A stretch of DNA of 64,000 nt from Fimbriimonadia bacterium (GTDB taxonomy: Bacteria; Armatimonadota; Fimbriimonadia; Fimbriimonadales; Fimbriimonadaceae), in assembly GCA_030427425.1 (NCBI GenBank), contig JAUICQ010000002.1, forward strand, positions 121,269 through 185,268. Reading direction: 5' to 3'. How positions within the stretch are numbered: position 1 is the stretch's first letter; each line of letters begins with the position of its first letter. Shown in pieces: positions 9,513-18,676 of the stretch. The translations under genes were made by a program, and so were the position numbers. The notes beneath the pieces are model-generated. The model was not told the DNA's origin, searched no databases, and saw only the letters and a list, made by a program, of their open reading frames with translations.

Positions 9513-10820
9513 TCATTCTTCAATCTTCTCAGGAATTTCCAACCGGAAAGTAGTTCCCCTACCCAATTCACTCTCTATAGATGCGCTAGCATGGTGCGTA
9601 GCCGCTAACTCGAGTGCGATTTTAGTCCCCCAGCCAGATCCTCTATGATTCTCCCAAGAGGTAGTACTCTTCCCTGCCAAAATCTTCTCAGCAGTCTTCT
9701 CAGACATCCCAATTCCAAAATCTTGCACTTCAATAATATGATAAGGTTTTTCGTACTTGTAAACTACATGTACATAAGAGAGTATCTCAAACTCTTGTAC
9801 GTTCTTGTATATGTGCTTATACTGACCTATTTTCATGCTTGATGCATGGATAGCATTACTTACTAAATTCTGCACAATTCGCACAATATACATCTCATCA
9901 TGCATCACAGGTGGAGCATCGTTCTGAATATGGTACCTAATGGCCACATGCTGCTCTCTCCCCTCCGATTCTAAGTATGCCGCCCCTAATTGGACACTCT
10001 GCGCCATCGGGCCCAGTTTCAAGGTAGGTGTTAACTTCTTCCCTGCAGCAAGGTCGCTAATAAGAGTAGAATAACGCTGAACACGATCGATCGATTCATG
10101 GAGATCTCCCATCATGTCATCAATCGATTGCACATAACTTAATATCTTTTTATCCCAACCCTCTTTTTCCAGCTTATCCTTAAGATCGTGCAGAACATAA
10201 TCGGATAAATTTACATTCGCTCCTAAAGCAAAGGTCAGGTTCTTTATATCATGAGCTAGTTTTCCCATCCCTAACAACTGAGATACTCGGTTCGATTCCT
10301 CCGCTAATACAGCCTTGGATATGGCCAGTGTTATGTTATTCGCAACAGATTCCACAAAATTTTTCAACTCCTCTTCCGCTGCATCATTACTATCAGGCTT
10401 GATGTTAAGAGCAAGGAGAGAACCGGTCTGCGATTCGGAATCGTCACTCAAGAGATGAGTTCTTATGATATTATTAACACTAATATTAAAATTGTTTTCC
10501 AAGCTATCGCGTACACTGCTCTCAATATCCTCTCGATATACGATGTTAGTAAATTCAAAAGCAAGAGTACTCTTTACAAAACTTTCAGACTGGAGATATG
10601 TTCTTAAGTCTTCCAACTTTTTATCATCAAAAGAGGGATAACTACTAATATGTACCTGATAGTTATTACCACGCTGTAAAAAAAGCAATACTAGAGTAGC
10701 ATCTAAAGATTCGAGCAGTAAATTTAACGTCTCTGTCAGCAGACCACCTATCTTGCCCGAGCTATTTAATACTTTCGATATGGTATTGATGGTATGAAAG
10801 GTGGGGAGCTTCTTAACCAT
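9513..10820 (-). CDS. Soluble sensor histidine kinase with GAF-like N-terminal domain
   Basis: The 435-residue protein has no membrane segment. Residues about 20-180 look like a GAF sensory domain. The dimerisation helix carries the phospho-accepting H190 in KLAHDIKNL. The HATPase region has the N box (IVQNLVSNAIHA), the G1 box DFGIGM, and the G2 box GSGWGTKIALELA. All catalytic boxes are present, so an active cytoplasmic kinase is expected. No response regulator is adjacent. The nearest phosphorelay genes are the Hpt protein (16808) and the REC-PAS-GGDEF protein (17178), which are possible but unproven partners. The ATG at 10820 is the first in-frame start. Confidence 0.88.
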   Translation of the reverse strand: MVKKLPTFHTINTISKVLNSSGKIGGLLTETLNLLLESLDATLVLLFLQRGNNYQVHISSYPSFDDKKLEDLRTYLQSESFVKSTLAFEFTNIVYREDIESSVRDSLENNFNISVNNIIRTHLLSDDSESQTGSLLALNIKPDSNDAAEEELKNFVESVANNITLAISKAVLAEESNRVSQLLGMGKLAHDIKNLTFALGANVNLSDYVLHDLKDKLEKEGWDKKILSYVQSIDDMMGDLHESIDRVQRYSTLISDLAAGKKLTPTLKLGPMAQSVQLGAAYLESEGREQHVAIRYHIQNDAPPVMHDEMYIVRIVQNLVSNAIHASSMKIGQYKHIYKNVQEFEILSYVHVVYKYEKPYHIIEVQDFGIGMSEKTAEKILAGKSTTSWENHRGSGWGTKIALELAATHHASASIESELGRGTTFRLEIPEKIEE

Positions 10821-10926
10821 TATATTCGTATTCTACTCCAAAACACCATAAAAGTCACATCCGTATAAATACCAGAATCAAAATACTTATTTATTTATTA
10901 TAACAAATAGGGATCTAAATACTATT

Positions 10927-11667
10927 TTACCGACCCCTTATAATCTCTACAATCTTTTCAGCAAACACTCTATTCTTAATGCCAGATATTACAAAGTTAT
11001 TTATTGGAAACAATCCATTATACATCTTTACACTACTAACTGGAATTTTATCTAGGAAGAGTATTATATTATCAAAATTATACTGAGCAGAACACTTGGG
11101 AAACTGCATCCGACACTTTTCATCCAGCTGAAAAGATATCGATATATTCTTAACTCCAGTAAAACTCTCTTCTTCGATAATCCTTGCGTTTTTAAACGAA
11201 AGATGATTAAACAATAACAAGCTTCTATTATAAAAAGGAGTGTTTTTAGCAGGATACATAATATTTTCAGCAGTTAGATAATCTTCATCAAAAGAGTTAT
11301 TCATCCCTGAAGATCTCATGGCAATATCATGTTTCTTACCAATTCTCACTACCTGATTTGTATTGTATATCTGATACTCTTCAGGCATGCTTACTGCAGC
11401 AAAGGTTATTCTTCCTGGCTGTATATTCACCATACTACTTTTAGCAATATATATCCTATACGATGCTAAAGGAAGAATAATAGAACCCAGAAGAATACCT
11501 GCATAAATCAGAGTCCTTCTTTCGTATCTACTCAACCAGAATTTAAGCTCGGCCTTGTACTGAAAATAGTACAAGGTAAACAGTTCTTTATATTTATCAA
11601 TTAACTTATCTGTGTTCAAATCTTTTATTAACCGCATCCCAGTCGATAACTTGTAAAAAAGCTTCAA
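10927..11667 (-). CDS. Membrane-anchored protein of unknown function
   Basis: The product (up to 246 residues) has a cytoplasmic N-terminus of about 50 residues, one membrane helix (about 53-72) and an extracytoplasmic domain of about 170 residues with two cysteines near residues 183-190. I do not recognise the family. The frame overlaps the end of the superoxide dismutase gene by 62 bases when started at 11667. Starts at 11637 (ATG) or 11619 (TTG) shorten the overlap, and none has a good ribosome-binding site. It is probably co-transcribed with sod. Confidence 0.65.
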   Translation of the reverse strand: MKLFYKLSTGMRLIKDLNTDKLIDKYKELFTLYYFQYKAELKFWLSRYERRTLIYAGILLGSIILPLASYRIYIAKSSMVNIQPGRITFAAVSMPEEYQIYNTNQVVRIGKKHDIAMRSSGMNNSFDEDYLTAENIMYPAKNTPFYNRSLLLFNHLSFKNARIIEEESFTGVKNISISFQLDEKCRMQFPKCSAQYNFDNIILFLDKIPVSSVKMYNGLFPINNFVISGIKNRVFAEKIVEIIRGR

Positions 11668-12211
11668 TATATTTCATTCTAGCTGTTTGGAAATCGTAGT
11701 AATAAGCGTGTTCATAAACGTCCATAGCTAAAATACATGTATGATTCCATACTGGATACGTATTCTGAGCATCCCCTAAATAATTAAATAGCATACCGCT
11801 ATTTTTATCATAGGCTAAGAATACCCAGCCTCTAGCTCCCATACCAGTACATTTCCAGTCCTGCACCCAGTTTTCATAACTACCAAAGCTTTTTTCTATA
11901 GCCTGTTTTATAGGTCCGTTGGGAACTCCGCCTTTTCCTCCTATGGTATCAAAGTAAATATCATGATTCATTAATCCTTGGTATGCAAAGGTGTAATCTA
12001 CTTTCAATGCTCGAATACTACTGTATACCTGATTCGCTTTTGTAGCATCTTTCTCTAAGTGATCCATTAAGTCTCTTAGTTCATTAGTCTTTCTTGCATA
12101 ACCCTGCCATAACTTCAAATGTTCGTCGTGCGTGATTCTACTTATTCCTACTTTTTCAGTAGTATAACATTTTTCAGGAATACTGCCAGGTATATCTACT
12201 TTTGGTAACAT
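11606..12211 (-). CDS. sod: Iron/manganese superoxide dismutase
   Basis: Fe/Mn SOD converts superoxide to oxygen and hydrogen peroxide. The ATG at 12211 is chosen because AGGAGAG (12217-12223) lies at ideal distance; the frame upstream of it lacks such a site. Counted from this start, the protein has 201 residues. Metal ligands appear conserved: a His in the first helix (HDEHLKLWQGY), a His in LMNHDIYF, and Asp plus His in MDVYEHAYYYDF. The first-helix spacing and CTGMGARGW differ from the E. coli enzymes, which suggests a divergent SOD subgroup. No signal peptide is seen, so it should be cytoplasmic. Fe versus Mn preference cannot be stated. Confidence 0.93.
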   Translation of the reverse strand: MLPKVDIPGSIPEKCYTTEKVGISRITHDEHLKLWQGYARKTNELRDLMDHLEKDATKANQVYSSIRALKVDYTFAYQGLMNHDIYFDTIGGKGGVPNGPIKQAIEKSFGSYENWVQDWKCTGMGARGWVFLAYDKNSGMLFNYLGDAQNTYPVWNHTCILAMDVYEHAYYYDFQTARMKYIEAFLQVIDWDAVNKRFEHR

Positions 12212-12330
12212 AAACACTCTCCTATGTTTCAACGTAACTTCAGCTACGCTCAAACCACTATTTTATATTATATCCTACTAATACTGCAAGGAATACCAGA
12301 TCCAATTTTACTATTTATACCTATATATAA

Positions 12331-12360
12331 AAAAAACCAGGCCACCTAGCCTAGTTTTTT
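12331..12360 (-). terminator. Intrinsic terminator after the secreted protein gene
   Basis: A 12-bp stem with one mismatch (AAAAAACCAGGC / GCCTAGTTTTTT) is read on the minus strand with a T run after the hairpin. It ends the gene at 12382-13011 before sod, so sod must have its own promoter in 12212-12330. Confidence 0.8.
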
Positions 12361-12381
12361 TACATATAAACTTAGAAACAA

Positions 12382-13011
12382 TTACTCCATTGAAGCATCT
12401 TCAGCAGCAACTTTTTCTAATCTCCAGTTAGTAACTTGCAATGCAGCATTGCCTACTCTAGTTCTAAATCCTAGGCACTTAGCTAATGCTTTTCCTAAAA
12501 CAGGACGTGCATCTTCTTCACTTGAATACTCATCTGTTTCATAGCTACCATCATCATTCTTATGACCCTTACTAAAGGCAACTTTATCTACTTTTAAATT
12601 AAAGCTACTTCCACCAACAGTTAAGCCTTTCAATCGAGGAGACTGCAACAATACCGCTTCACCTTTTTCTCCAACGACTATAGGAAGATGAACACCAAAT
12701 GCAGCACTATAACTCTCAGAAGGTGCAAATTCTACTTCTTTAGCTAGTTCAAAGAAATACATCCCATGCTTATTTTTTTTCAATTGAATATCTTCAAAAT
12801 CAACCATAACACTCTTATCGAATACCTGATCGGTTAACCAGTCTGGCGGACTCAAAAAACAGCAAACACTTTTAGACATCTGCACCACTAAACGCATAGT
12901 ACATGAAAACTTCCAATTTTCACCACCGTCCGCAGCACTATGTCCAGTTGCAAGTAACATTACAGGCAACATCAAAACCGCAACTATTTTAGATAGATTT
13001 TTTATTCTCAT
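12382..13011 (-). CDS. Secreted protein of unknown function
   Basis: The start is the ATG at 13011, with GGGAGA seven bases upstream. A frame opening further upstream (13044) lacks a ribosome-binding site and would bury the signal peptide. The 209-residue product begins MRIKNLSKIVAVLMLPVMLL with a signal peptide ending near GHSAA. The mature domain is soluble, rich in beta-strand patterns, and has a CC pair in SKSVCCFLSPP plus further single cysteines. I do not recognise the family. It is a monocistronic unit closed by the terminator at 12331-12360. Confidence 0.75.
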   Translation of the reverse strand: MRIKNLSKIVAVLMLPVMLLATGHSAADGGENWKFSCTMRLVVQMSKSVCCFLSPPDWLTDQVFDKSVMVDFEDIQLKKNKHGMYFFELAKEVEFAPSESYSAAFGVHLPIVVGEKGEAVLLQSPRLKGLTVGGSSFNLKVDKVAFSKGHKNDDGSYETDEYSSEEDARPVLGKALAKCLGFRTRVGNAALQVTNWRLEKVAAEDASME

Positions 13012-13172
13012 TATTTTCTCCCTGCAATGATAATACAATAACACTGCATTTTATAATTATTGTAATTAAACACCCGCTACTATTAGATTTTTTTAATTCA
13101 TTCTTTGAAAAATTGTAAAAATACAGTAAATATGCGAAGTCTAGAAATTATCTGTAAAAACTGCTATGGATA

Positions 13173-13192
13173 TTCGGAGCCGAACCTATAAT
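13173..13192 (+). promoter_or_regulatory. Likely fliS promoter: palindrome TTCGGAGCCGAA next to a TATAAT box
   Basis: TATAAT at 13187-13192 is a good -10 box, 38 bases before the fliS start. Directly upstream lies a palindrome (TTCGG at 13173-13177, CCGAA at 13180-13184), where an operator between -35 and -10 would sit. No good -35 hexamer is seen, which would fit activator-dependent transcription. This is inference. Confidence 0.45.
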
Positions 13193-13229
13193 ATTACTAA
13201 CACTACTTATTCTATACTAGGTAAATTAT

Positions 13230-13658
13230 ATGGCAAACAACCCGTACGTCGATCAATACAGAAAGAATGCTGTTCTCAGCGCTAATACATTACAGCTTAT
13301 TATCATGCTCTATGATGCAGCAATAAGATTCCTCGATACTGGCATGAAAGCTATGAAAGAAAAAAATTACTATGATCAGAATACCAATTACCAAAAAGTT
13401 CAGAAGATACTTATAGAACTTATATCCAGTTTAGATGAAGAATCCGCGGGTGAAATGGGAGCAAATTTAAAAAACATCTACATATTCTTGTATGATAGTA
13501 TGGTAAAAGCAAATATTGAAGACGATTATGATCTCTCTGTAAGATGTAGAAAAATTATAGTCGGACTAAGAAATACCTGGTACGAATTAGAAAAAAGAGA
13601 AAAACAGAAGAAAGAATCAGCAAATCATCAGAACATAGATAGCAAACAGAGCGCTTAA
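13230..13658 (+). CDS. fliS: Flagellar export chaperone FliS
   Basis: FliS binds flagellin in the cytoplasm and keeps it unfolded for export. The 142-residue protein starts MANNPYVDQYRKNAVLSANT and then LQLIIMLYDAAIRFLDTGMKAM, the typical FliS start (YxxN, then QLIxMLYDGAIxxL). It is all-helical and ends in a basic tail. A small helical protein gene follows after six bases, as fliT often does. The flagellin gene is 13 kb away, and no other flagellar gene is present in the window. Confidence 0.9.
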   Translation: MANNPYVDQYRKNAVLSANTLQLIIMLYDAAIRFLDTGMKAMKEKNYYDQNTNYQKVQKILIELISSLDEESAGEMGANLKNIYIFLYDSMVKANIEDDYDLSVRCRKIIVGLRNTWYELEKREKQKKESANHQNIDSKQSA

Positions 13659-13664
13659 GACATT

Positions 13665-13976
13665 ATGCTAATCGACCATCTCATCTCATTAAATATTCTT
13701 ACGAAACTTCTCCTGCAATTCAGCAAAAACGGAGATATAAAAAGAATAAATGAGACATTAAATGAAAGAGATGTACTAGTAGACAAAATCAGAGAATCTA
13801 AACACAGTTATCTCAAATACAATTCTGCAGAACAATACCATGTCGAAAAAATCTTCAGTGATATCTCTAAAACAGAAAAAGAGATAGAAGTAAACTTAAA
13901 AAACACTCAAAAAGGTTATTCGAAAAGTCTTCGAGAGATTAGGGAAAAGAAAAAAACACTTTATATCTATATATAA
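13665..13976 (+). CDS. Small helical protein, probable FliT-like chaperone
   Basis: The 103-residue product is predicted to be nearly all helix with heptad-like spacing and a charged C-terminus. It has the pattern seen in FliT/FlgN-type chaperones (NERDVLVDKI in the middle of a long helix). Sequence alone does not prove the family. The position just after fliS, six bases apart on the same strand, is the main argument, since fliS-fliT is a common order. The call is by context. Confidence 0.55.
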   Translation: MLIDHLISLNILTKLLLQFSKNGDIKRINETLNERDVLVDKIRESKHSYLKYNSAEQYHVEKIFSDISKTEKEIEVNLKNTQKGYSKSLREIREKKKTLYIYI

Positions 13977-14026
13977 ATACGCTACTTGCTTGCAGTATAA
14001 CAATATAAAAATTGTATAATGAATCC

Positions 14027-14929
14027 GTGATTAAAAGTTATCAGATAGCACTATTTTTTTTCTTCACCACCTTATTTTCAACTAGTATCCCTGCACTATT
14101 TATTGAAAGAAGTATTTCTGAAATAATTACACTACCTCTTAACATGCTGTTTTTCCACACTCTTCTATTAACATTCATCCAGAATAGATCTATAACTCTA
14201 ATTGCATCCATTTATATACTTTTGAATAATCACTATCAGTATCCTTATCAACTAATATATCTATTCCTTACAACAATACTCATTAGCAGCCTAATGAATA
14301 TCTACAGAAAGAATCCTACTAGCTGGATAATCTCAAATGCAATTATATCTTTTATTGCAATGCTCTTATTTCATGTAGTAAAAAGTTTCTCCCCATCTCA
14401 TACATCTCCCTTTATTCCTACAGAAGTATTAGGATGTATCTATCTTTTAAGCTTTAATTCCATGCTCTATGTAAGTAAATTGAAGTCATTTATACTGCCA
14501 GGCAATACTTTTTCACCGGAATCTACATCGAAATATATTCCTAAGTTTAAGAAAAAAATAATCATACTAGTACTATCTGCTATCTGTCTATCTACTGTCA
14601 TCTTTTCCGAAACCATACATACCATTCCATTAATCAACATTACTGTTGTATCACTGCTATTCCAAGCTATATCCAAGAAAATATTTTCAAACAACTTAGA
14701 AGATTCTATTCTAAAACTAACATTATATTCGGGAAGCATTTTAGTCAGTGAACTATTACTCAATCTCTTTCTACAACAAAAAAACTCGCTTCTATACTCA
14801 CTCCTGTTTCATACTAGCTCGTTCTCTCTTCTCTGTACTTCATACATCTTTTTCCTAAATATAGTAACATATGCGCCTAAAAGAACCTTGTTAAGAACTG
14901 ATAAAGCTCCTGGAGCATTAATAACTTAA
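14027..14929 (+). CDS. Polytopic membrane protein of unknown function
   Basis: The protein is about 300 residues long and consists mostly of hydrophobic helices (about eight), with a short hydrophilic stretch near residues 155-175. No family motif was recognised. The start is uncertain. A TTG at 14012 opens the frame, but a TATAAT box at 14015-14020 overlaps that region, which argues for the GTG at 14027 (MIKSYQIALFFFF) and perhaps a leaderless message. Neither has a ribosome-binding site. It is very AT-rich and isoleucine-rich. It could be co-transcribed with fliS and the fliT-like gene, but a flagellar role is not shown. Confidence 0.65.
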   Translation: MIKSYQIALFFFFTTLFSTSIPALFIERSISEIITLPLNMLFFHTLLLTFIQNRSITLIASIYILLNNHYQYPYQLIYLFLTTILISSLMNIYRKNPTSWIISNAIISFIAMLLFHVVKSFSPSHTSPFIPTEVLGCIYLLSFNSMLYVSKLKSFILPGNTFSPESTSKYIPKFKKKIIILVLSAICLSTVIFSETIHTIPLINITVVSLLFQAISKKIFSNNLEDSILKLTLYSGSILVSELLLNLFLQQKNSLLYSLLFHTSSFSLLCTSYIFFLNIVTYAPKRTLLRTDKAPGALIT

Positions 14930-15089
14930 AAAACATTGATTATCACAACAGCAGCCATATATGCATGTTTAATAATATAAACCTATACATATCATGCAAT
15001 TTAATCATATCCAATACATATATGAAGTATGTACGATATTAATTCGAGTAGTAATTGTATCATAAAAAAAAGTAAAATATAACTTATAT

Positions 15090-16703
15090 ATGAAAAAGAA
15101 TACTATTTTTAATACATTCCCTATTGCAATAGCAATATTCTCTTATGGATGTAATAAAACAAATACTCCTGCGGAAAGCTCTAATGCTAACAAAAACAAT
15201 GTGCTCCGTTATGCATTAACAACAAACCCAGCGACGCTAGATCCTGCTAAAGTTGAAGACCAAGACACATACGATACCATCATGCAATGCTACGATAACC
15301 TCATGGAAATCGACCAAGAAGGAAACGTAGTACCACAGCTAGCTGAAAAAATAGAAGCCTCTGACGATGCTAAAACTTATACCATTACCCTAAAAAAAGG
15401 TGTCTACTTCCATAACACCAATAAAGAATTAACTGCTGAGGATGTTGAATGGAGTCTTAACAGGGCCTGTAACCCCAAACTAGCATCACCTGTTGCCGAT
15501 TCGTATCTAGGAATTATTGAAGGAGTACAAGATAGACTAGCGGGAAAATCGGAATCTATTTCTGGAGTTAAGGTATTAGACAAATATACTGTACAATTTA
15601 CACTGAAAGAACCTGCTGGATACTTCCCTGGCATGTTATGCTACCCTGTATCCTCACCACTACCAAAAGGATTAGTTCCAGAAACTGAAATTAAAGATGT
15701 GAAAGATGCAATAGGCACAGGTCCATTCCAACTTACTAACTATGTTCCTAACACCGTTGTTAATCTGGTAGCAAATAAAAAATATCATAACAGCTCTCCA
15801 TTCATAGAAGGCATCGATAAGCTAATTCTCCCAGATTCTATGACAAGATTAAATAAATATCGAATGGGCGGGCTAGATTTCCTGAATATTGAAAGACAAG
15901 ATATTGAATCGGTACAGAGAGATCCTGTTCTTAGTAAACAACTTAGAACCTATCCAAGGCCATCACTCTTCTTTGTAGGCTTAAATAATAACAACCCAGC
16001 CTTAGCAGATGTGAGAGTACGTCAAGCCCTTGCTATGACAGTAGATAAAAACTATCTAGTGAATAAAATTCTTGGTGGAACACATATTCCAGCAACAGGT
16101 CTACTCGTCCCTGGATTCCCTGGCTACAGAGAAGAAATACCAGACTTGCCGAAATTTAATCCTGAAAAAGCTCAGGAGTTATTAAAAGAAGCTGGTTACG
16201 GTCCCGGATTAAAAAAGCTTGAATTCACTCTTTCATTCAGAAATGACAAACAAGATATTAGAATGATAGCTGAAGCATTACACGGATTGTGGAAAAATTA
16301 CCTTGGAGTAGACGTGAAAATTCAACCAATGGAATGGAGCTCTTTCATCCAGAAGTTAGATCAGAAAACTCATTCAGGAGTCCTCATGAGATGGCTAAAC
16401 GATTATCCAGATCCGCAGAACACCATTAGCTTGATGTTCAGCAGTAAGTCTGAAAGCAACTGGTTTGGATATAACAATCCTGAAGTTGATGAACTCTGCA
16501 GGCTAGCAGACGTTTCTACTAAACAGAATGAACGAATTGAACTGTACCAAAAAGCAGAAGACCAGATACTACGCGATTCCCCATGGATCCCTGTATACGT
16601 ACAACAAGATGCCATACTGATGAATCCAAGAGTGGAAGGTCTTAAAAATTCCCCGTTCCACATTATGCCACACACTACTGTTAAACTGAACAGTACAAAT
16701 TAG
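15090..16703 (+). CDS. ABC transporter peptide-binding lipoprotein (SBP family 5, DppA/OppA type)
   Basis: The 537-residue protein is of normal length for family 5 solute-binding proteins. It has a lipoprotein signal (hydrophobic core, then SYGC with lipidated Cys21). The mature part shows family signatures: a start NPATLDPAKVEDQDTYDTI, TYTITLKKGVYFHN, the GTGPF block, and VRVRQALAMTVDKNYLV. Family members capture di- or oligopeptides, or sometimes nickel or sugars, for an ABC importer. No permease or ATPase genes are adjacent, so the partner transporter lies elsewhere. The gene ends in a strong terminator. Confidence 0.92.
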   Translation: MKKNTIFNTFPIAIAIFSYGCNKTNTPAESSNANKNNVLRYALTTNPATLDPAKVEDQDTYDTIMQCYDNLMEIDQEGNVVPQLAEKIEASDDAKTYTITLKKGVYFHNTNKELTAEDVEWSLNRACNPKLASPVADSYLGIIEGVQDRLAGKSESISGVKVLDKYTVQFTLKEPAGYFPGMLCYPVSSPLPKGLVPETEIKDVKDAIGTGPFQLTNYVPNTVVNLVANKKYHNSSPFIEGIDKLILPDSMTRLNKYRMGGLDFLNIERQDIESVQRDPVLSKQLRTYPRPSLFFVGLNNNNPALADVRVRQALAMTVDKNYLVNKILGGTHIPATGLLVPGFPGYREEIPDLPKFNPEKAQELLKEAGYGPGLKKLEFTLSFRNDKQDIRMIAEALHGLWKNYLGVDVKIQPMEWSSFIQKLDQKTHSGVLMRWLNDYPDPQNTISLMFSSKSESNWFGYNNPEVDELCRLADVSTKQNERIELYQKAEDQILRDSPWIPVYVQQDAILMNPRVEGLKNSPFHIMPHTTVKLNSTN

Positions 16704-16775
16704 CAGAAAAGTTATTAATTATTCTGCACACATGAAAGCCTTATCAGACAATCTAACACGGATAAGGCTTTTCCG
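16703..16775 (+). terminator. Double hairpin and terminator after the peptide-binding protein gene
   Basis: A small hairpin (GCAGAA 16703-16708 with TTCTGC 16722-16727) begins at the stop codon. It is followed by a perfect 11-bp stem (AAAGCCTTATC 16735-16745 with GATAAGGCTTT 16761-16771) and a short T run. The second hairpin is the likely terminator. Confidence 0.75.
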
Positions 16776-16807
16776 TTATTTATAACTGCTCTTCCGCTGT
16801 TCATTAT

Positions 16808-17170
16808 ATGGAAAAAACAAGTATGAGCAGTGATGTATTTGATAAAAATAAGTTTTTCAATTCTCTAGAAAACGATGTTGAATTTTGCAAACACGTCCTT
16901 GGCGAATCGGAAAAAATGCTGCAATCTCATTTAAAAACATTCGATGAGTTAATTGAAAATAAATCTTATGATGACATTAAAGCAATGGCTCATAAGCTAA
17001 AAGGTACCTACCGAGCCATCTACGCTGGAAGACTTTCTCAACTTTGTGAAGAAATTGAATTAAATGTAATAAGTAAAAAAGATCATACATGGCTAAAAGA
17101 TAAATTTAGCTCTATCTTAGACGAACATAAGAACCTTCTAAACAGGATCTCTGAAATATTTATTAACTAA
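16808..17170 (+). CDS. Histidine phosphotransfer (Hpt) domain protein
   Basis: The 120-residue protein is a single helical-bundle Hpt domain. The phospho-accepting residue is H62 in MAHKLKGTYRAIYAGRL, followed by the usual small-residue and LCEEIE pattern. Hpt proteins shuttle phosphate between receiver domains. It lies seven bases before the REC-PAS-GGDEF gene, so it probably passes phosphate to or from that receiver. The orphan histidine kinase at 9513-10820 is a candidate source, although it lacks a fused receiver. Confidence 0.88.
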   Translation: MEKTSMSSDVFDKNKFFNSLENDVEFCKHVLGESEKMLQSHLKTFDELIENKSYDDIKAMAHKLKGTYRAIYAGRLSQLCEEIELNVISKKDHTWLKDKFSSILDEHKNLLNRISEIFIN

Positions 17171-17177
17171 AAATAAA

Positions 17178-18584
17178 ATGAGAATACTATTAGTTGAAGA
17201 TGATACCGTGATCATCATGATCCTTAAAAAAGCCCTTATAGAAAAGGGTCATCAGGTGCTGTGTGCGGAAGATGGACAAATCGCTTGGGATCTATTCACT
17301 AAAGAACATTTCGATCTTGTCATAACAGATTGGAACATGCCAGAAATGAACGGATTAGAGCTCTGTAATAACATTAGAAAGGCTGAGAAAGAACACTACA
17401 CCTATATTATTCTAATTACCGGTAAAGAAGGTCTCTATAATAAGATAGAAGCATTTGAATCCGGTGTAGATGATATCATGACTAAACCTATTGAACTACA
17501 AGAACTTCATGCTAGAATTGTAGTTGCTGAAAGAATTATCACGATACATAATAAGCTTCATCGATATCAAAAAAACATCTCCACCACTAATGAATCGTTA
17601 TCCAAAGCGAATCAGTTCATGGAACTCACTAACAAACGATTCTCCGAACTTTTTGATGGTATCCCCATTGCCTGTTTAACCACGGATATAGATGGAAATA
17701 TTTTCGAATGGAACACTGCATGTGAAAACCTATTCAAGTACAAAGGTCATGAAGTGCTTGGAAAAAAAATAGATCTACTCTTTCAAAATGAACGTGTACA
17801 AAAAATTATTTATAACTCCATGAAAAGAACTATTCTGTCTAAATTACCTGAAACTATCGAAATTAAAACCCACACAAAAGCAAAAAGCTGTATTATCATT
17901 GAACTACATATACTCCCCATTATTGGACTCAATAACGATATAAATGGAATTATTTTTTCATGCCTAGATGTTACTAAAAACAAAGAACTAGAAGAAAAAG
18001 TTAAGCGAGAAATGATAAGAACATTAGATTATAGTGTAGAACTAGAACTTAAAAAGGCTAATTTGCAAAAACTTAATGAAAAACTAGAAAGCCTCGCCAC
18101 TACAGATGGCTTAACAGGTATCGCTAACCATAGAAGCTTCCAACAGCATCTAGAAAAACAGTTTGACATCTATACTAGTACTCATAAACCTGTATCGGTA
18201 GTGCTTATGGATATAGACTTCTTTAAACAGTATAATGATACATTCGGTCATCCTGCAGGTGACGTAGTACTGATAAACATGGGAAAGCTGTTGAAAAGCA
18301 GTGCTAGAGAATCAGATTTCCCAGCTAGATACGGAGGAGAAGAATTTGTCTTTATCCTTGAGAATACCTCCAAAGAAGAAAGCATCCAAGTAGCAGAAAA
18401 TATAAGAAAAACTATCGAAAATGAATCCTGGCCTAATCGAGAAATAACCGTAAGTGTAGGAGTATCCACACTAAATAATATGAATAATGTTAAAGCCAGC
18501 GAGCTCATAGATCAGGCCGATAAGGCACTCTATAAATCTAAGAAAGAGGGTCGAAACAGAACGCAACATTTTAGTGACATGTAG
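17178..18584 (+). CDS. Response regulator diguanylate cyclase (REC-PAS-GGDEF)
   Basis: The 468-residue protein has an N-terminal receiver (about 1-120, phospho-acceptor D51 in VITDWNMPEMNG, later MTKP lysine), a PAS domain (about 150-270) and a C-terminal GGDEF domain (about 300-465). The active-site motif is RYGGEEFVF, which is functional in this family, and RESD directly upstream matches the RxxD product-inhibition site. It should make cyclic di-GMP when phosphorylated, like PleD with an added PAS. Together with the adjacent Hpt protein it forms a phosphorelay output, possibly controlling the motile-to-attached switch. No PilZ or EAL protein is seen here. Confidence 0.93.
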   Translation: MRILLVEDDTVIIMILKKALIEKGHQVLCAEDGQIAWDLFTKEHFDLVITDWNMPEMNGLELCNNIRKAEKEHYTYIILITGKEGLYNKIEAFESGVDDIMTKPIELQELHARIVVAERIITIHNKLHRYQKNISTTNESLSKANQFMELTNKRFSELFDGIPIACLTTDIDGNIFEWNTACENLFKYKGHEVLGKKIDLLFQNERVQKIIYNSMKRTILSKLPETIEIKTHTKAKSCIIIELHILPIIGLNNDINGIIFSCLDVTKNKELEEKVKREMIRTLDYSVELELKKANLQKLNEKLESLATTDGLTGIANHRSFQQHLEKQFDIYTSTHKPVSVVLMDIDFFKQYNDTFGHPAGDVVLINMGKLLKSSARESDFPARYGGEEFVFILENTSKEESIQVAENIRKTIENESWPNREITVSVGVSTLNNMNNVKASELIDQADKALYKSKKEGRNRTQHFSDM

Positions 18585-18614
18585 AACCGAATCGCTTCAT
18601 AGTAGTACATAATC

Positions 18615-18662
18615 CTTCATTTTGGGTTCTAATACATAAACACACTAGCACCCAAAATGAAG
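18615..18662. terminator. Perfect 13-bp hairpin between convergent genes
   Basis: CTTCATTTTGGGT (18615-18627) is exactly complementary to ACCCAAAATGAAG (18650-18662), with a 22-base loop. It lies between the ends of the diguanylate cyclase gene and the convergent gene at 18677. A long T run is missing on both strands, so it may be a bidirectional end-of-transcript structure. Confidence 0.6.
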
Positions 18663-18676
18663 AAAATGAAAGTAGA

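Noticed and set aside
13155..13186. Sigma-28 flagellar promoter before fliS (TAAA and GCCGAA)
   Set aside because: The spacing between the two boxes is about five bases longer than the sigma-28 consensus.
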